Below are positions 1 to 11,263 of a stretch of 64,000 bases of DNA, one piece after another. The notes beneath the pieces were generated by a model. It saw only the letters and a program-made list of their open reading frames with translations, was not told the DNA's origin and made no database searches. The translations under genes and the position numbers were made by a program. The first letter of the stretch is position 1. Every line of letters begins with the position of its first letter. Source of the DNA: Oscheius tipulae (Eukaryota; Nematoda; Chromadorea; Rhabditida; Rhabditidae); the NCBI GenBank assembly GCA_037178975.1, contig JASJZH010000004.1, positions 4,898,001 through 4,962,000 on the forward strand, read 5' to 3'.

Positions 1-14
1 CTTTCTCTTTTCAG

Positions 15-935
15 GAATTAAAATTTCAGCCTCAACCGGTGCTCGGATCCAGAAGAAATATCGAGAAGTACACTGATATTCCGCTGAGTAATATACGATC
101 AACAATCGCTAAACGCTTGACTCAATCAAAAGTAGGGTACACAAGGTTTTGTAAAATGTTTCGCAGAAAACGATACCGCATGCTTACCAATCTGCTGAAG
201 TCCGTTCCGATGCTCTGCTGTCTCTGCGTAAGCAACTGAAAGAGGATGGCGTTACAGTCTCCATAAACGACTTCATTGTCAAAGCATGTGGTCTTGCCTT
301 ACGGGTATGCTCTTTCTATTACTTTCTATTACAATTTCATTATAGGCTGTCCCGGAAGTAAACGTTCAGTGGAATGGAGAAGAAGGCATTCCACTGCCAA
401 CTGTAGACATTTCTGTCGCTGTAGCTACGCCTACCGGATTGATTACTCCAATTGTGAAGAACTCTGACTTTCTTGGAGTCAGAGAAATTTCCCAGCGAAT
501 CAGGGACCTTGCCATGAAAGCCCGAGATGGAAAACTCCAGCCAAATGAATTCCAAGGAGGATCCTTCACGTTCGCTTTTCATTTTCATTCCTATATGCTC
601 AACACTCTTCAGAATCTCCAACCTTGGAATGTTCGGCAGTGTCGACAATTTTACTGCCATAATAAACCCGCCTCAAGCTGCTATACTGACAGTAGGAGGT
701 AATCGGTTGGAATTGAACGGTAAAGCGGGAACTGAGAACAGGTTAATCATTGTTTCTTCGAAATACTTGGCCTTACAGATTCACTCTCACGCTCTGCTAT
801 GACGGCCGAGTGATCGGAGAACACTCCGCTTTGAGTTTTCTATCTCACGTGGTCCAGTCACTCAGTGACCCAGAATTCATGATCGGCGAACCCATCGATC
901 CAGCTCTCAACTTTGACTTTGCACGACTATTGTAG
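15..935 (+). CDS. PDHX: Pyruvate dehydrogenase complex component X / E3-binding protein, C-terminal part
   Basis: Mitochondrial 2-oxoacid dehydrogenase acyltransferase fold; tethers E3 to the pyruvate dehydrogenase core. The gene is cut by the window edge: an acceptor ends at 14 and the first exon opens in frame at 15. Exons read about 15-131, 167-304, 346-569, 613-741 and 779-935, with introns of only 35-43 nt. Visible blocks are [20 protein letters not shown], then [11 protein letters not shown] across the first intron, [33 protein letters not shown] and [13 protein letters not shown]. The last exon has YDGRVIG where catalytic E2 enzymes have DHRVVDG, so the acetyltransferase histidine is missing. 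That and the TIPHAY block favour PDHX over catalytic DLAT. The lipoyl and E3-binding domains would lie upstream of the window. Stop TAG at 933-935. Confidence 0.88.
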
Positions 936-1425
936 TTTAGAATACGAGGTTTATGTAACGGTGCGTTTTTAACTAGACAGTGTTGACTAGATTGAATGAA
1001 CTTTTTTTAGTTTTTCGAGTGTAATCTTCATGTATGGTCTGCTCCAAAACTCTCTAACTCTGAATCTTTTGCCGCGCTGACTCATTGAAGCTGCGATGGA
1101 ATGTCAAGATAGGCTGATCCTGACGGATGGCTGGTCTCCTATGTGAAATCTATCAGAGCGTATGTTTGAAAATCCCGTAGAAACCCCTTAAAATAAGATC
1201 GTTCTCATTGCAAGCAGATGTCATCTATTTTTTGTTTACGGTAATTTGATGCTCGCATATGTAATTTTGGCGCTTCTGTGCAAATTGGACCTAATTCCGC
1301 GGGTGAAACCTCATCATTCGAGACAGATGTCACCCGATCGAGACAAGCGCCTCAAAAATATGTTGGTGTAGAAACTGGTTCTGTTCGAAATGTCAACAAT
1401 CTTTAGAACCGTGTAATATCCAGGA
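936..1425. other. Intergenic region between PDHX and the nucleoredoxin-like gene
   Basis: About 490 bp without a recognisable gene. It should contain the PDHX 3' UTR and the promoter or trans-splice region of the next gene; an acceptor-like cag sits just before the downstream ATG. No repeat or RNA gene was seen. Confidence 0.6.
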
Positions 1426-2035
1426 ATGATTTCTAAACTTACACCTTTTGGAGGCTATCGCATATCCGTCCGCGGAAAACACTTTTTGGCTGGTGTTCCT
1501 CTCAAGAAACGGAATGTGGAGGGAAACGTTGATGTGGAACAGTTCGAAAATAAGGTGAGCTTAAATTTGTTACTTTTTAAAGTGAACTTTCAGCCGATCG
1601 TTTTGTACTTTTCGTCTGGATGGTGCGGTCAATGTATTTGTATATAGTTCAAAGTTATTTCTGAATTTAGGCAAAACCTTGACTCCGAAGGTTAAAAAGT
1701 TCTACGAAGGTCTTGGCTCTCGCAAAGATGAGATGGAAGTTGTTTGGATTTCGAACGATAAGGAAGAGGCTCATCAAATGGATTACTACGAAAAGATGCC
1801 TGATTGGGCCTACATTCCATTTGAATCCGCCTCCAGCAAGAAGTTTGTATTCTAATGTTTCTCTAACTTCATTTTCAGATCTCTTTCGCAAAAGTTCAAA
1901 GCTGAGATCATCCCCGTCCTGAAGGTTGTCAACAGCAAAGGAGAAATCATCTCGGACAGAGCTCGGGCTGAAATCGAGGAGTTTGTAAAAAAGGACCCTG
2001 CAACTGCCTTGGATAACTGGAAAAAGAAGATGTAA
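1426..2035 (+). CDS. Nucleoredoxin/tryparedoxin-like thioredoxin-fold protein
   Basis: Predicted disulphide oxidoreductase of the thioredoxin-like (nucleoredoxin/tryparedoxin) family. Four exons, about 1426-1554, 1594-1633, 1671-1842 and 1879-2035. The redox centre is created across intron 2: WCGQ plus the next exon gives WCGQCKTLTP. It is followed by a segment typical of the family (EVVWISNDKEEAHQMDYY, then MPDWAYIPF) and by IIPVLKVVNSKGEII, which carries the conserved cis-proline region. About 165 residues, the usual size for a single-domain member; no signal peptide, so probably cytosolic. The start is the first ATG after an acceptor-like cag. It runs tail to tail with the minus-strand AlbA_2 gene, 72 bp apart. 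Substrate unknown. Confidence 0.8.
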
Positions 2036-2107
2036 AGATTTTTTAGCGACAAAATAGTTTAAAGGGGAAACATAACGTGTATAAAAACGACTTCTAGATA
2101 AATTGTT

Positions 2108-2957
2108 TTACAGAGCATGGTCTTCCATATTCTCAGTATTGTAATACTGGCGAACTTCGTCGATTGTTAGCATTTTGTTGGAGCCGTTGCGTCTTCTGTA
2201 TGCGAGACCTTCTTCGTTTTGATAAATGGTTCCATCAGACGACGACAAAACGCGGATGACGATCAGATAGAGCTTCGCCTGATTCAAGGTCAGTAGATTA
2301 CAGTCACACTTTTTCCCGGCAATAAGGTGCTCGCTCATAAACCATTCCTAGAAATTAAAATAACAAAAACGAAGTGATACCTACAGAAAGGGGTCGGTCG
2401 ACAGCTATATCTCCATCGTCCGAGAAATCGTCTCCATCGCTTTCCAAGGCGATGTTTTTATCCTTGTCCTCTCTATCCTCAATAAGTTCTTCAAAGCATA
2501 CTTTCACGAGCTCAGGAGGCACAGACGGCGTGAAATTGTTGAGACAATGATGAAGATTGAGGTAGAAGTGGTCAATCTGAATACGTGCGTTACGTCGATA
2601 AATAAAAAGTTATATCACCATGTTTTTAGTCATTCGTAGACCCTTTATAGCACCTTCGTCATTGATTCCTATGAAGACATTTCCGCCGGAAGAGTTCAAA
2701 AATGCGGAAATAGTTCTGAAACAGAATGCATGACCATAAATTAACGTACTTGCTTGCAGGCTGCATTGTTCGAACGATTCGACCTCGCTCACTTGTACTG
2801 CATCTGAATTAGAGTGTAACATGATAAAATACTTGAAAAAAAGAGTAAAAACAACGTACTTGGAAGGAACCTCGGACAGACAGAGGCGCGTGTGCATCTT
2901 GAACTCGTTATGTGCATCTTCTTCTACAGACACTTTCGTGCCAGCCGTCAAAACCAT
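2108..2957 (-). CDS. Schlafen-like protein with AlbA_2 domain
   Basis: Small protein almost wholly made of a Schlafen AlbA_2 domain. Reading down from 2957: MVLTAGTKVSVEEDAHNEFK (the EEDAHNEFK block matches the acidic ExxxEFK motif), then after two short introns TISAFLNSSGGNVFIGINDE and GAIKGLRMTKNM, the glycine-rich core. After an acidic linker (SDGDDFSDDGDIAVDRPLS) come EWFMSEHL, VIRVLSSSDG and GLAYRRRNGSN, the second half of the fold. The ATG follows an acceptor (tttcag, 2958-2963), consistent with a trans-spliced first exon. In established knowledge, single-AlbA_2 proteins include SLFNL1 and the nematode TOFU-1/TOFU-2/SLFL proteins of the piRNA 5'-processing nuclease PUCH. Which of these this gene matches is not decidable by eye. 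It lies 376 bp downstream of unc-5 on the same strand. Confidence 0.75.
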
Positions 2958-3332
2958 CCTGAAACAACGAGCGTAAAAGGTTGCAAATAAAGAGTGGATT
3001 GAAGTGGTGTTCGACGGAAACGAACTGGCAAAACGCACTCCGAAGGACGCACCAAAAAAGTTTTGAATTTTAAAAATAAACCATGTAGTATGAGGGTTCA
3101 TTCAGCTTTCCATTTACGGTAAACTCTTCAAGAGAAAATGTTCATTTGAACAAAATCACAATCTGGCACCGTGTGAACATAATACAAACAAAAAGACTAG
3201 AACGAAACATTGTCTGTGATTGAATCACAAAAAAGACAGCCGACAAAAGGGGTTTCATTTCCATACCGGTACATATTAGTCGATTGAGCAAGCACAACCG
3301 AGACCCGAAATCAAAGCTGCGAAGAGAACATT

Positions 3333-6300
3333 CTATGCGTATTGAATCCTAGAGAGATGATCTTCCAGCAGGCAAACACAATCCGGTCTTCCGATGATCC
3401 GTAGCGTTTGTAGCAAATCGTGGATAGCTCTAACTGATCCACATTCTATCGCTTCCCACAAGTCCAAAAGTAGGACAGTTGGAGAACGTCCTGGTCTGGT
3501 GCCAAAGAACTGAAACTACTGTTATTTTGACATTTTTTTTGATGTATACCTGTAGAAATCGGTCATACCGAAGCTTTGTTGCCAGAGTCCGCCAATCGCG
3601 ATTGCTGTCACTTGGAGGATCCAACAGTTGTCCCAAGGCGGATTTCAACTCGATCGGCAAATGGAAGTCAACAGTGACTATCTTGTCCTCTTCTGTCGGT
3701 GGTCGGTCGTACTGAAAATAGTTCTTTACTTGAATCAGACCCTGTACTTACAATACTGTTCTCGAATCGAACTAGCAGTTGATGACTCTCTCCAGAGTTT
3801 GTCTTTTGATAGACAACTATCCGTGCGGTGAATCGCTCCACAGGCACATTCTCCACAACCTCTATTGGGATCGAGCAGTGTAGTCCATTCTGGGAACACC
3901 ATCGATGTTGAGACTCGGATATTTCGACTACTGCCGGTCCCTTCAACTCAAAACCAGATGAGATCTCTTCTACGCAGAAACAGAGTTCTCCCTTCTCGCC
4001 CAGAATAAATTGTTCAGTTTCAGCCAGTAGTCGACCTCGATCCTCTTGTCTGTTGACAGATTCCATGGCAGCTCCGGTTTCCGGGACACAATATATTCTC
4101 AGATCGAAAGAGTTTCCTTGTGGTCTGACGGCAGGCCCGTAGGCTGCCAGATGCACAGTTTTGTTGGGTGATATTGACGGTCTCTTGGGGCGACCGACCA
4201 GACATAATCTAGAATGGGTTATCAATCCTAAAAAAGAATAGCTTACCGAGCAAAAGTGTCGGTCATTACATGACACCATCCGACTCCGTCTTTCCTCTTT
4301 CCAGGGGCCTCTAGGTAGATGTGCATTGTCGTGTTGAGATTCTCTTCTCCGATGGTGACGGCCGGCTGCCAGCCGTATCCTTCATCCGCGTACAGGATAA
4401 AGGTCCAATTGTCTCGAGGGAAGATGGAGGCACAGTGACGGAACGAGACGACAAACGGTTTGAGGAGAGAGTGCTCCGACAGTTTCTCTGTTTCACATTC
4501 ACCCATAACCACAACTGATGAAAGAACAGATTCGCCAGCTGTAAGGCCCTTTGTATTAGTTCAAAATGGTAGACTAACGAGGAAGTGTTGGACGATCGGA
4601 GAGTTGGTCGGAGACAGCCAAGTAGATCATTCGTTCCTCGTCAAGTGCTCCTTCTGGCACAAGAAGTACAGCTCCAGACTTTCTCAGCTGAAAATATCCT
4701 GACTGTTAAAACCAGATTCAATATTCAAAATGAGAAGTTTAAGAGATCTACACTAACCTGTAGACGAGCACCAGTCGAGTCGACCTCTGCCGCTAATACT
4801 GCTTGAGATGACTCTAGACCATCAGCACGTCTATCCTCCATGAAATCGTATAGAGTCGCATAGTTTTCGTCGTCTGAACAGTTGGAAGAGGTCCTCAGAA
4901 GGGCCACTTTGCCTCCTCCAGAACCTGATGAGTTCGAAGAACACTCTGTTATGAGAGCTGCTCTTGATCCAACTGAAAACTCTTTTTTTTTCACCAAGAC
5001 CCATTACTGTACCATTTCTGTTAGCAGAGTAGCCACTGTAAGCACTCTTAGCTGATCGAAGGGTCATTGAAGGATGAAGAGGACTGGGGGAGCAGGTGCT
5101 GGCCAAGGTGAAGAACTGGCTGCCCAGCTGCTTCTCCTCATCAGCCACCTTCTGATTCAGAAGCACTCGCCGCACATGACCTGAAAAATTGTCTTTAGTT
5201 CCGAAAGGTTCCCCATTGCTCGACTTCCGGTCTAATGAAATCGCGCCGCGGCCAAGCAACTGCCCCCCGCAGAGTCATCCCCGAGGGAGAAAGACGATTT
5301 GTCTTGCCGAACGCAGATTACGCGACTTTGACACAAGTTATGCCCAGGATTAGCATAAGCACCTCCGAATCCAAAGTTCGATAAAAGTAAACAGACCTCC
5401 ACTTTCAGCATAATAGATGTTTGAGGAGGTTTTCTTCTTCCCACGTCGACAAAGTAGAGCCGAGCAGAGTCCGATGATGATCAGAAGAAGAATACCGACA
5501 GAGGCCACACCTGTCAAAACTGCTGTATCTGACGAAAACGAACTTTGAACAGGTTGACAATATCTAAAAAGGCGCTTGTTCTGGGACAGTTTCCATTTGT
5601 TACCCTTGGTTGCAAACATCAGTCTCCATATCATTGCCGAAACATGTCGAACCGCCGTTCAGTGGAGGTGGTGAAGTACAGGTTCTACTTCTGAATCGGT
5701 GACAAGTGGGACTACAAGCCGACCAGTCGGACCAAGACGTCCAACGGCCATCAATCTTGCAGGGGACTTCACATATCCGAAAATCCTAAACAAAGAGTTT
5801 GAGAGAAGAACCTTTGGAATCTACCTCTTCTGCTCCGACACAGTAAGAACCGCCATTCAAAGGAGGCGGATTGTTGCAGATTCGTGTTCGTCTAAGCCTT
5901 GGTAGGGTTTGGAGAGAGTTGGTTGAAGCCATTTGAAGACGAAGCAGTTGACAGTCTGTCTGGCAACTTCCAGTCCATAAAGACCAATCGGACCATCCTC
6001 CATTGACTGAAATCAGAAGTGATCAGTCATAAAGACTCCCCCGCTATTCAAAGCGACCGCCAGTTGCACAACCGACCGGCTACCTGACTTCTGTGCCCTG
6101 GCGGCAATTAGCGTCGGCGGCGATCATAAAGAGCAGTGTAAGAGCAGAAGTGATTTCGCTCAAAAACAACCCGAACCCGTCGTTAATCCCGATAGCTCAG
6201 ATTCCGCCAGACGACCTCCTTCTGGGCCTGTTTGTCCCACCTGGATGCCGGTCAAACATATGCGGTAATGGATACTCGAGACCGTGAGAGTACATAAACA

Positions 6301-9300
6301 AATTTGGGTGAGAAGATGACTCTTGTCTCATAATCTCAGGACATAATGCTTGACTGACAACTATGCATGGTTGATGGCCGGACAGATGCATGTCAAAACT
6401 GACCATAGACGTTCAGCTGTACCGGATCTGTGCTTTTCTTGGCAGCGAGATTGTTCGCTTCACAGGTGTAGTTTCCCGAATCGAGAAGACGAGCAGCTGA
6501 AATGATTAGAGATCCGTCGTTCGCATAGATGACATTCGAATCGGCCGATCGTTCCAATTCACTCCCATCCTTGCTCCAAATTATCTGGAAATTCGTCGTG
6601 TTCAATCTCTCTCCCGCCTTTATCAGTCATCAAAATCTATGTAGTTGGTCCCGCGAGAGGGTCGCCCCATTGAATTATGACAATGGGCTCTCCTCCTCTG
6701 GTTGTGAAACCTACCGTAGCTTTAGGATCGGCATCTGGCGCTTGACAATGTAGCTGGACAGTTGAGCCTTCACTGACTCGATCGGAAGTCGGACTCTGGA
6801 CAAAGTGTTTCCTCATATCTGGAAAGATCTTTTCATACGGTAGCCTCTGATTGAGCAGGGTTCCGGCTTGGCTAGCCTCGGAGCCACTTGAACCACATCA
6901 ATGCCTAATCATGCGCGTTCCTACTCGTCTCGAATCAACTTATTTGGTGTCTCGATTAGTCCCAAAGCCAAACAATTGCGTAACAACTACAAGTAGTCTC
7001 CATTTGGGAGAAAGATTACGTTACAACGGAATGGTCAAGTTTGTGTTGCGGACCATAGCCTGCTCAAATACCGTAACTGCCGGTCTCTTTAAAGTCATCT
7101 CTCTGTCGCCAAATATGTGCTCGTGCCGACGCATTTACACTGCAACTCTATACCCCAGGACTGTGTTGCGTAATGGCACTGTACAAGAGGAACATGGGAA
7201 CGATTCCCATCGACAACTGTAAATCTATCAAGTCTTGCAACTTCTAGAGGACAATTACCCAGATTGTCCCCTATCGCTGATTGCCGTGTCACTGTGTTTA
7301 GACACGAGCGAGGTCATCTCCCGATGCGGTTCGCGATAGTCTCCCTCGTGTTTATGCTAATTAACCCAGGCCAACTCGAGAACTACTACTACTGGTAAAA
7401 GCCTTTCAGACTGGCTCAATCTTCTCTCGCCTCCCAGTAAACAGACATTATCTTATAACTGGCGTAATAGCTGTCCCACTCTGCTTATCAGTTGCGTAAT
7501 TGACTTGTTTATGGTCATTAGGATTCGAAGAGAGGGAGACTGCCATTTGGGAAAGGGTACTGTCTGCCGGTAGATGCTATCTGAGGCAAAGCAAGGGCTA
7601 TTTCGTCGTTGACGACACCGGCACAATGCCCCTCGGCCCAATTACCAGGCGCCTTTCAGCTGTCAGACCGTTCGACCAGGTCTTTCACCAAAAGAGACCC
7701 GGTCAGGTTTCAAGAAAGACAGAGCAGCTGCTGTGCTTGTCAAGGATTAACGCTTGACCCTCAAATAGAGCGAAACTGTCATTTACGGTAATCCCTCGTG
7801 AGTCTCATCAGGTGGCAGCCATATCTGAGGAGAGAGTACACTCGATCAAGAGACCCCGGCTTTGCCTGTTGTGGCTGTAAATCGTGGATGCCGTAGCGCG
7901 GAATCCATTAATCAGTCCGGCTCAAATCAGATGAACCCCGGCGACCAGCGATAAATTCCGAACGCGGCTATCACAGCCTGACCAGTAGCTGGGAGCAATA
8001 AACCGACTAGGGATGACTTATTCTTATTTTATGGGCACTTCACCTGCAGCTCAAGCAGTGTAAAGATGCTCGCGGTTACGACACATGACTGCCTCCTATC
8101 AACACAAAAAGGAGGGCATTTGGTACATTCGCGATGGATCATCGACTTCATAGCAATTACAGAAACGAGACTCACAGGCTATCCTTATCTTGGCAGGATC
8201 GCTCCGGACAGTATGCGCTTCACTCGTGCCGGATGCGTAGCACTGACAGGTGAAATCTTCCAAATGAGCTCCGGTTTCCACCTGAACATGAACTTTCTAC
8301 TTGATCCAAAAATTGGTACCTCTTGTCGAGAAATCTCGACACTACTTTCCATGTAGGGCAGCTGGCTGTCAGCATCTGTTCCTAGAACGGTCTCGACGCG
8401 AGAATCGTCCAGCTGAATAAACAGAGTAAGAGAAGTCAGTTATCCAATCTATACTAAAGGCTAGCTGCCCAATTTGAGCTCTCTGAGAAGAAATTGATAT
8501 GGCCATTTCTTTGTTTGCTGCCGTTAAAACGACCGGCGGCCCATCTTCTCGCCTTCAACTGATTAGCATATGCCAATAGGAAGAGGTCTTACGACACTTT
8601 CCCTTCGGGGTCTAAAACGCTTAGCCACTTAAAAAGTGAGAGACAAAACTTCAAAGAGTCCGTTTTAACACTCCCAGACTGACCACTAGCCATAAAGTGC
8701 TCGTAATGCCTCGTGCTGCTACAGATTTGAACCACATTGTGTCTTTCCGCCACAAGTGTCTCTCACTTTCGTCCTATTGCAATATTATCCGCAAATTGTC
8801 AGTCAGCCCTCGGGGGACCCCCTTCTTACGTCCGTTTTCTCCCTCAACCTGGATTATGCGGATTATAAGCGGAACTGTAGCTGGGCGTCGCGTGAAAACG
8901 AGGACATTGACGATGCAAATTTCGGCTGTCAATAAGGTTGATAAGACTGTGGGAAAGTCCCGATACGGATAGTTTACACTCGCGGCACAAGAATAACGTT
9001 TGATTAGATTAGTCACATAGGTAGCGACGGTTTTTATTGCGTGAAAAGTAGCGGCTTGTTCAAAGAAACTGTTCAAAGGGGATGAACAAGCGCAGTCACT
9101 CTTTGGAACTAGTTGACAATGAAGAGAAAACAAACTGACCCATCGGTTATTGCATTTGAAGCGAATCTTCTGAGCATTGAGTGCCTTGCAGCCGAGAAGA
9201 TACGGTCGAGACTTGACGACATGACCGGACTGTGGCTGTTCCACGATCACCACCTCCTCCATCACTGAAAGAGACTATTCAAAAACAGCAATTCACATGC

Positions 9301-9426
9301 TCAATTGGACAGCAACTTGCGTTATTCCTTATAATTGTAATCTCTCTGGTCGGACAAAAGAGCGAGAAGGTTACCTGATAGTGTAGGAACTATAGAAAAG
9401 AGTAGAAGAAAGAGAATAGATAGCAT
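3333..9426 (-). CDS. unc-5: Netrin receptor UNC-5
   Basis: Single-pass receptor for netrin that steers axons and migrating cells. From the start at 9426: signal peptide MLSILFLLLFSIVPTLS, first Ig domain (EEVVIVEQPQSGHVVKSRPY ... IRFKCNNRW, then FTCQCYASG and KIRIACESR), second Ig (VQLHCQAPDADPKAT, IIWSKDG, DSGNYTCEANN), two thrombospondin type 1 repeats (WTSWSDWSACSPTC near 5690; a second near 5820-6010), and a membrane helix at about 5450-5530 (VASVGILLLIIIGLCSALLC) followed by RRGKKK. The cytoplasmic part holds a ZU5 domain (about 4260-4990), a UPA domain (about 3780-4210) and a C-terminal death domain (LPIELKSALGQLLDPPS, then LLLDLWEAIECGS), ending in TAG at 3333-3335. Introns are short except about 0.7 kb (8.4-9.1 kb) and 1.3 kb (6.8-8.1 kb). 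Exact exon edges in the second TSP1 repeat are uncertain. Confidence 0.93.
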
Positions 9427-10291
9427 TAGGTTTATTACATAGCATAGACCGAGTTGGAACTGATGGTCGCGCGGAAAAAGTGACCACCACCGGGAGGCGG
9501 ACTAGCCACGCCCCCTCACGACGGCTACCCTTTAACCTCCCGGGAGGTCTACTTGGAACTTAATTGGGTAGATTATCCAACGGAATTTCTGATGCTATCG
9601 AGAGTGAGTATAATGAAAGTTGCCTACAGAGTTGGAGGGTAACTTTAGATTGAGAGAGCTCTGGAAGAGAAGCTCTAGTGAAGTCCTAGTAAAAAGCCAG
9701 CAACATGCCTTTGAGTGTCCGGTTATCTCAGATTGGCCAAATCCTAATTGTTTTTTCCTCTGGATAAACGAAAAAAGCCGAGATTACTCTCCATAATTAG
9801 AGGGTGCAGCGCTTCCGACAATTAGCCCTTCTGTCCTCTCTTTCTGGACGGTTTCCTCCAAAACCTCGAAATCTTTGGAATTTGAAACAATGGCTTCCGT
9901 TTTCACAGCTGTTGTCAACTGCAACAGGAACGAATACAACAGATGGTGGAGCGAACCGTAATGAGTCTGTCAGATGAGTCAGTACGGAAGGGACGTGGAA
10001 AAGGCCATGGGAGAAGAGGACTTGGAGGGCAGCTGCTTCAGATGAAGAAAATTTCGGGTCGAAAAAGGACCAGTCGATCCGGAACAAGAACTGATCTTCT
10101 TGCAGAGTAGCAGATCCCTCGAGATGTACTAATTCTCATTAGCTGTTTGGAAATCAAAGAGGTAGTTTCCGGAAAACAAGATACGTCAGTAGTGGACACA
10201 TCCGAAAGGATGAAATGCATAAGAATCATTTAAAAAAAGTGTAGTGTGAATATATCATAAGACTAGGGAGAGTCTAGTCCAGCACGAATTC
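9427..10291. other. Upstream region of unc-5, with a GC-rich inverted repeat
   Basis: About 865 bp without a gene I can support. Roughly 60-120 bp upstream of the unc-5 ATG there is a GC-rich stretch in which CCGGGAGG (9490-9497) pairs with CCTCCCGG (9536-9543). The right arm is itself inside a 12-bp palindrome, CCTCCCGGGAGG. Between the arms is a C-rich GC-box-like stretch. This could be part of the unc-5 promoter or a 5' UTR hairpin. Open frames at 9797-10087 (-) and about 9914-10107 (+) look like chance. Confidence 0.4.
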
Positions 10292-10896
10292 TCATATTTG
10301 TGATTCACTGATATCTCCGCTAGCGAGCAAATTGTCCAATTGCGGGTCAATTGTTCCGTCTCGAATATTAACGACTGTTTCGAACGGCTATTTTGCACCC
10401 TTCGGCGGTGCGACTCTCTCACGATTCGTGTTTATAAAAGAGAGAAAAGAATAAAGTGGCTACGAAAAAGGAGTCTCGTGCTGACGGGCTTCGGGATTAA
10501 ATAGACTGAGGAGTCGAATAGCAATTCAAAAAACACAGAAGTTATTCGTTCGTCGACTGATTCACTGCCCTTTGCAACGATGAGTCAGTTTGTCGTTCTT
10601 CCGCTCCCTTTCTTCTGTAGTCCAAAAGTCTCAATGTGTTTAATTCTTTTGTAATTGACGGCTCTCATGATTTGGCATGATAACTGCTTTTTATTTTTTA
10701 TCGCGGGAAAGAGCGCGAGAGGCATAAAGAGGGAAAACTTTATGTGACCATTGGGTGGAGAGACTAGCTAGGAGCAGCCTATTAGAAGCTCAGTGAAAGG
10801 AAGGGTAGACAACCGTTAATTATAAATCAACTTACTCTGCTCAAAGTTGATGAAGTAATCACTGTAAGCATCCTCGTCTACTCTTATGGGGTCCAT
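10292..10896 (-). CDS. Possible two-exon micropeptide gene, unknown
   Basis: Not recognised. A minus-strand exon from 10896 to 10836 encodes MDPIRVDEDAYSDYFINFEQ and ends at a good donor (gtaagt) in phase 1. A second segment, 10374 to 10292, follows an acceptor-like aacag in the matching phase and reads VNIRDGTIDPQLDNLLASGD plus a few residues to TGA. Joined, they give a 47-residue acidic peptide without signal or membrane segment. Support is the ATG right after an acceptor-like cag, the phase match and the protein-like composition. The intron (461 nt) is long for this genome and its acceptor has a weak pyrimidine tract. It could instead be parts of a larger gene whose other exons I did not find. 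Confidence 0.35.
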
Positions 10897-11263
10897 TCTG
10901 AACGGAAAAAGAAGTAGGAAGTCGGTTGTTTGGAAGTGGCCTCCCTGGAAGACCTCGATGCAAATCAAATTGGGGGAAATGAGACAAAAGAACTTTCGAA
11001 GGAAAATAGGTAGAGAAGAAAAAAAGTTGGGAGCCGAGTTCTTCTAATAATCTCGGCTGTAACAAACGGCGCAGACATCCATCAATCGCACAGGTGATCC
11101 CACCTGAGTTTTCGATCAATCCAAGCTACGCATACTTTATTTTTCTACACATTCAAAACATTGAGCAATTATTATTGATATACGGCTTTTTACGCATCGA
11201 AATGACCCGCGTTCTAACTAGGGACAAACCGGATACTTGAATGTACAAAGTTGGGGGTGATTA

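Noticed and set aside
9797-10110. Minus-strand open frame of 96 codons and a plus-strand Gly/Arg-rich frame
   Set aside because: Neither has a convincing splice context, known motif or signal peptide; the plus-strand frame is short and compositionally biased.
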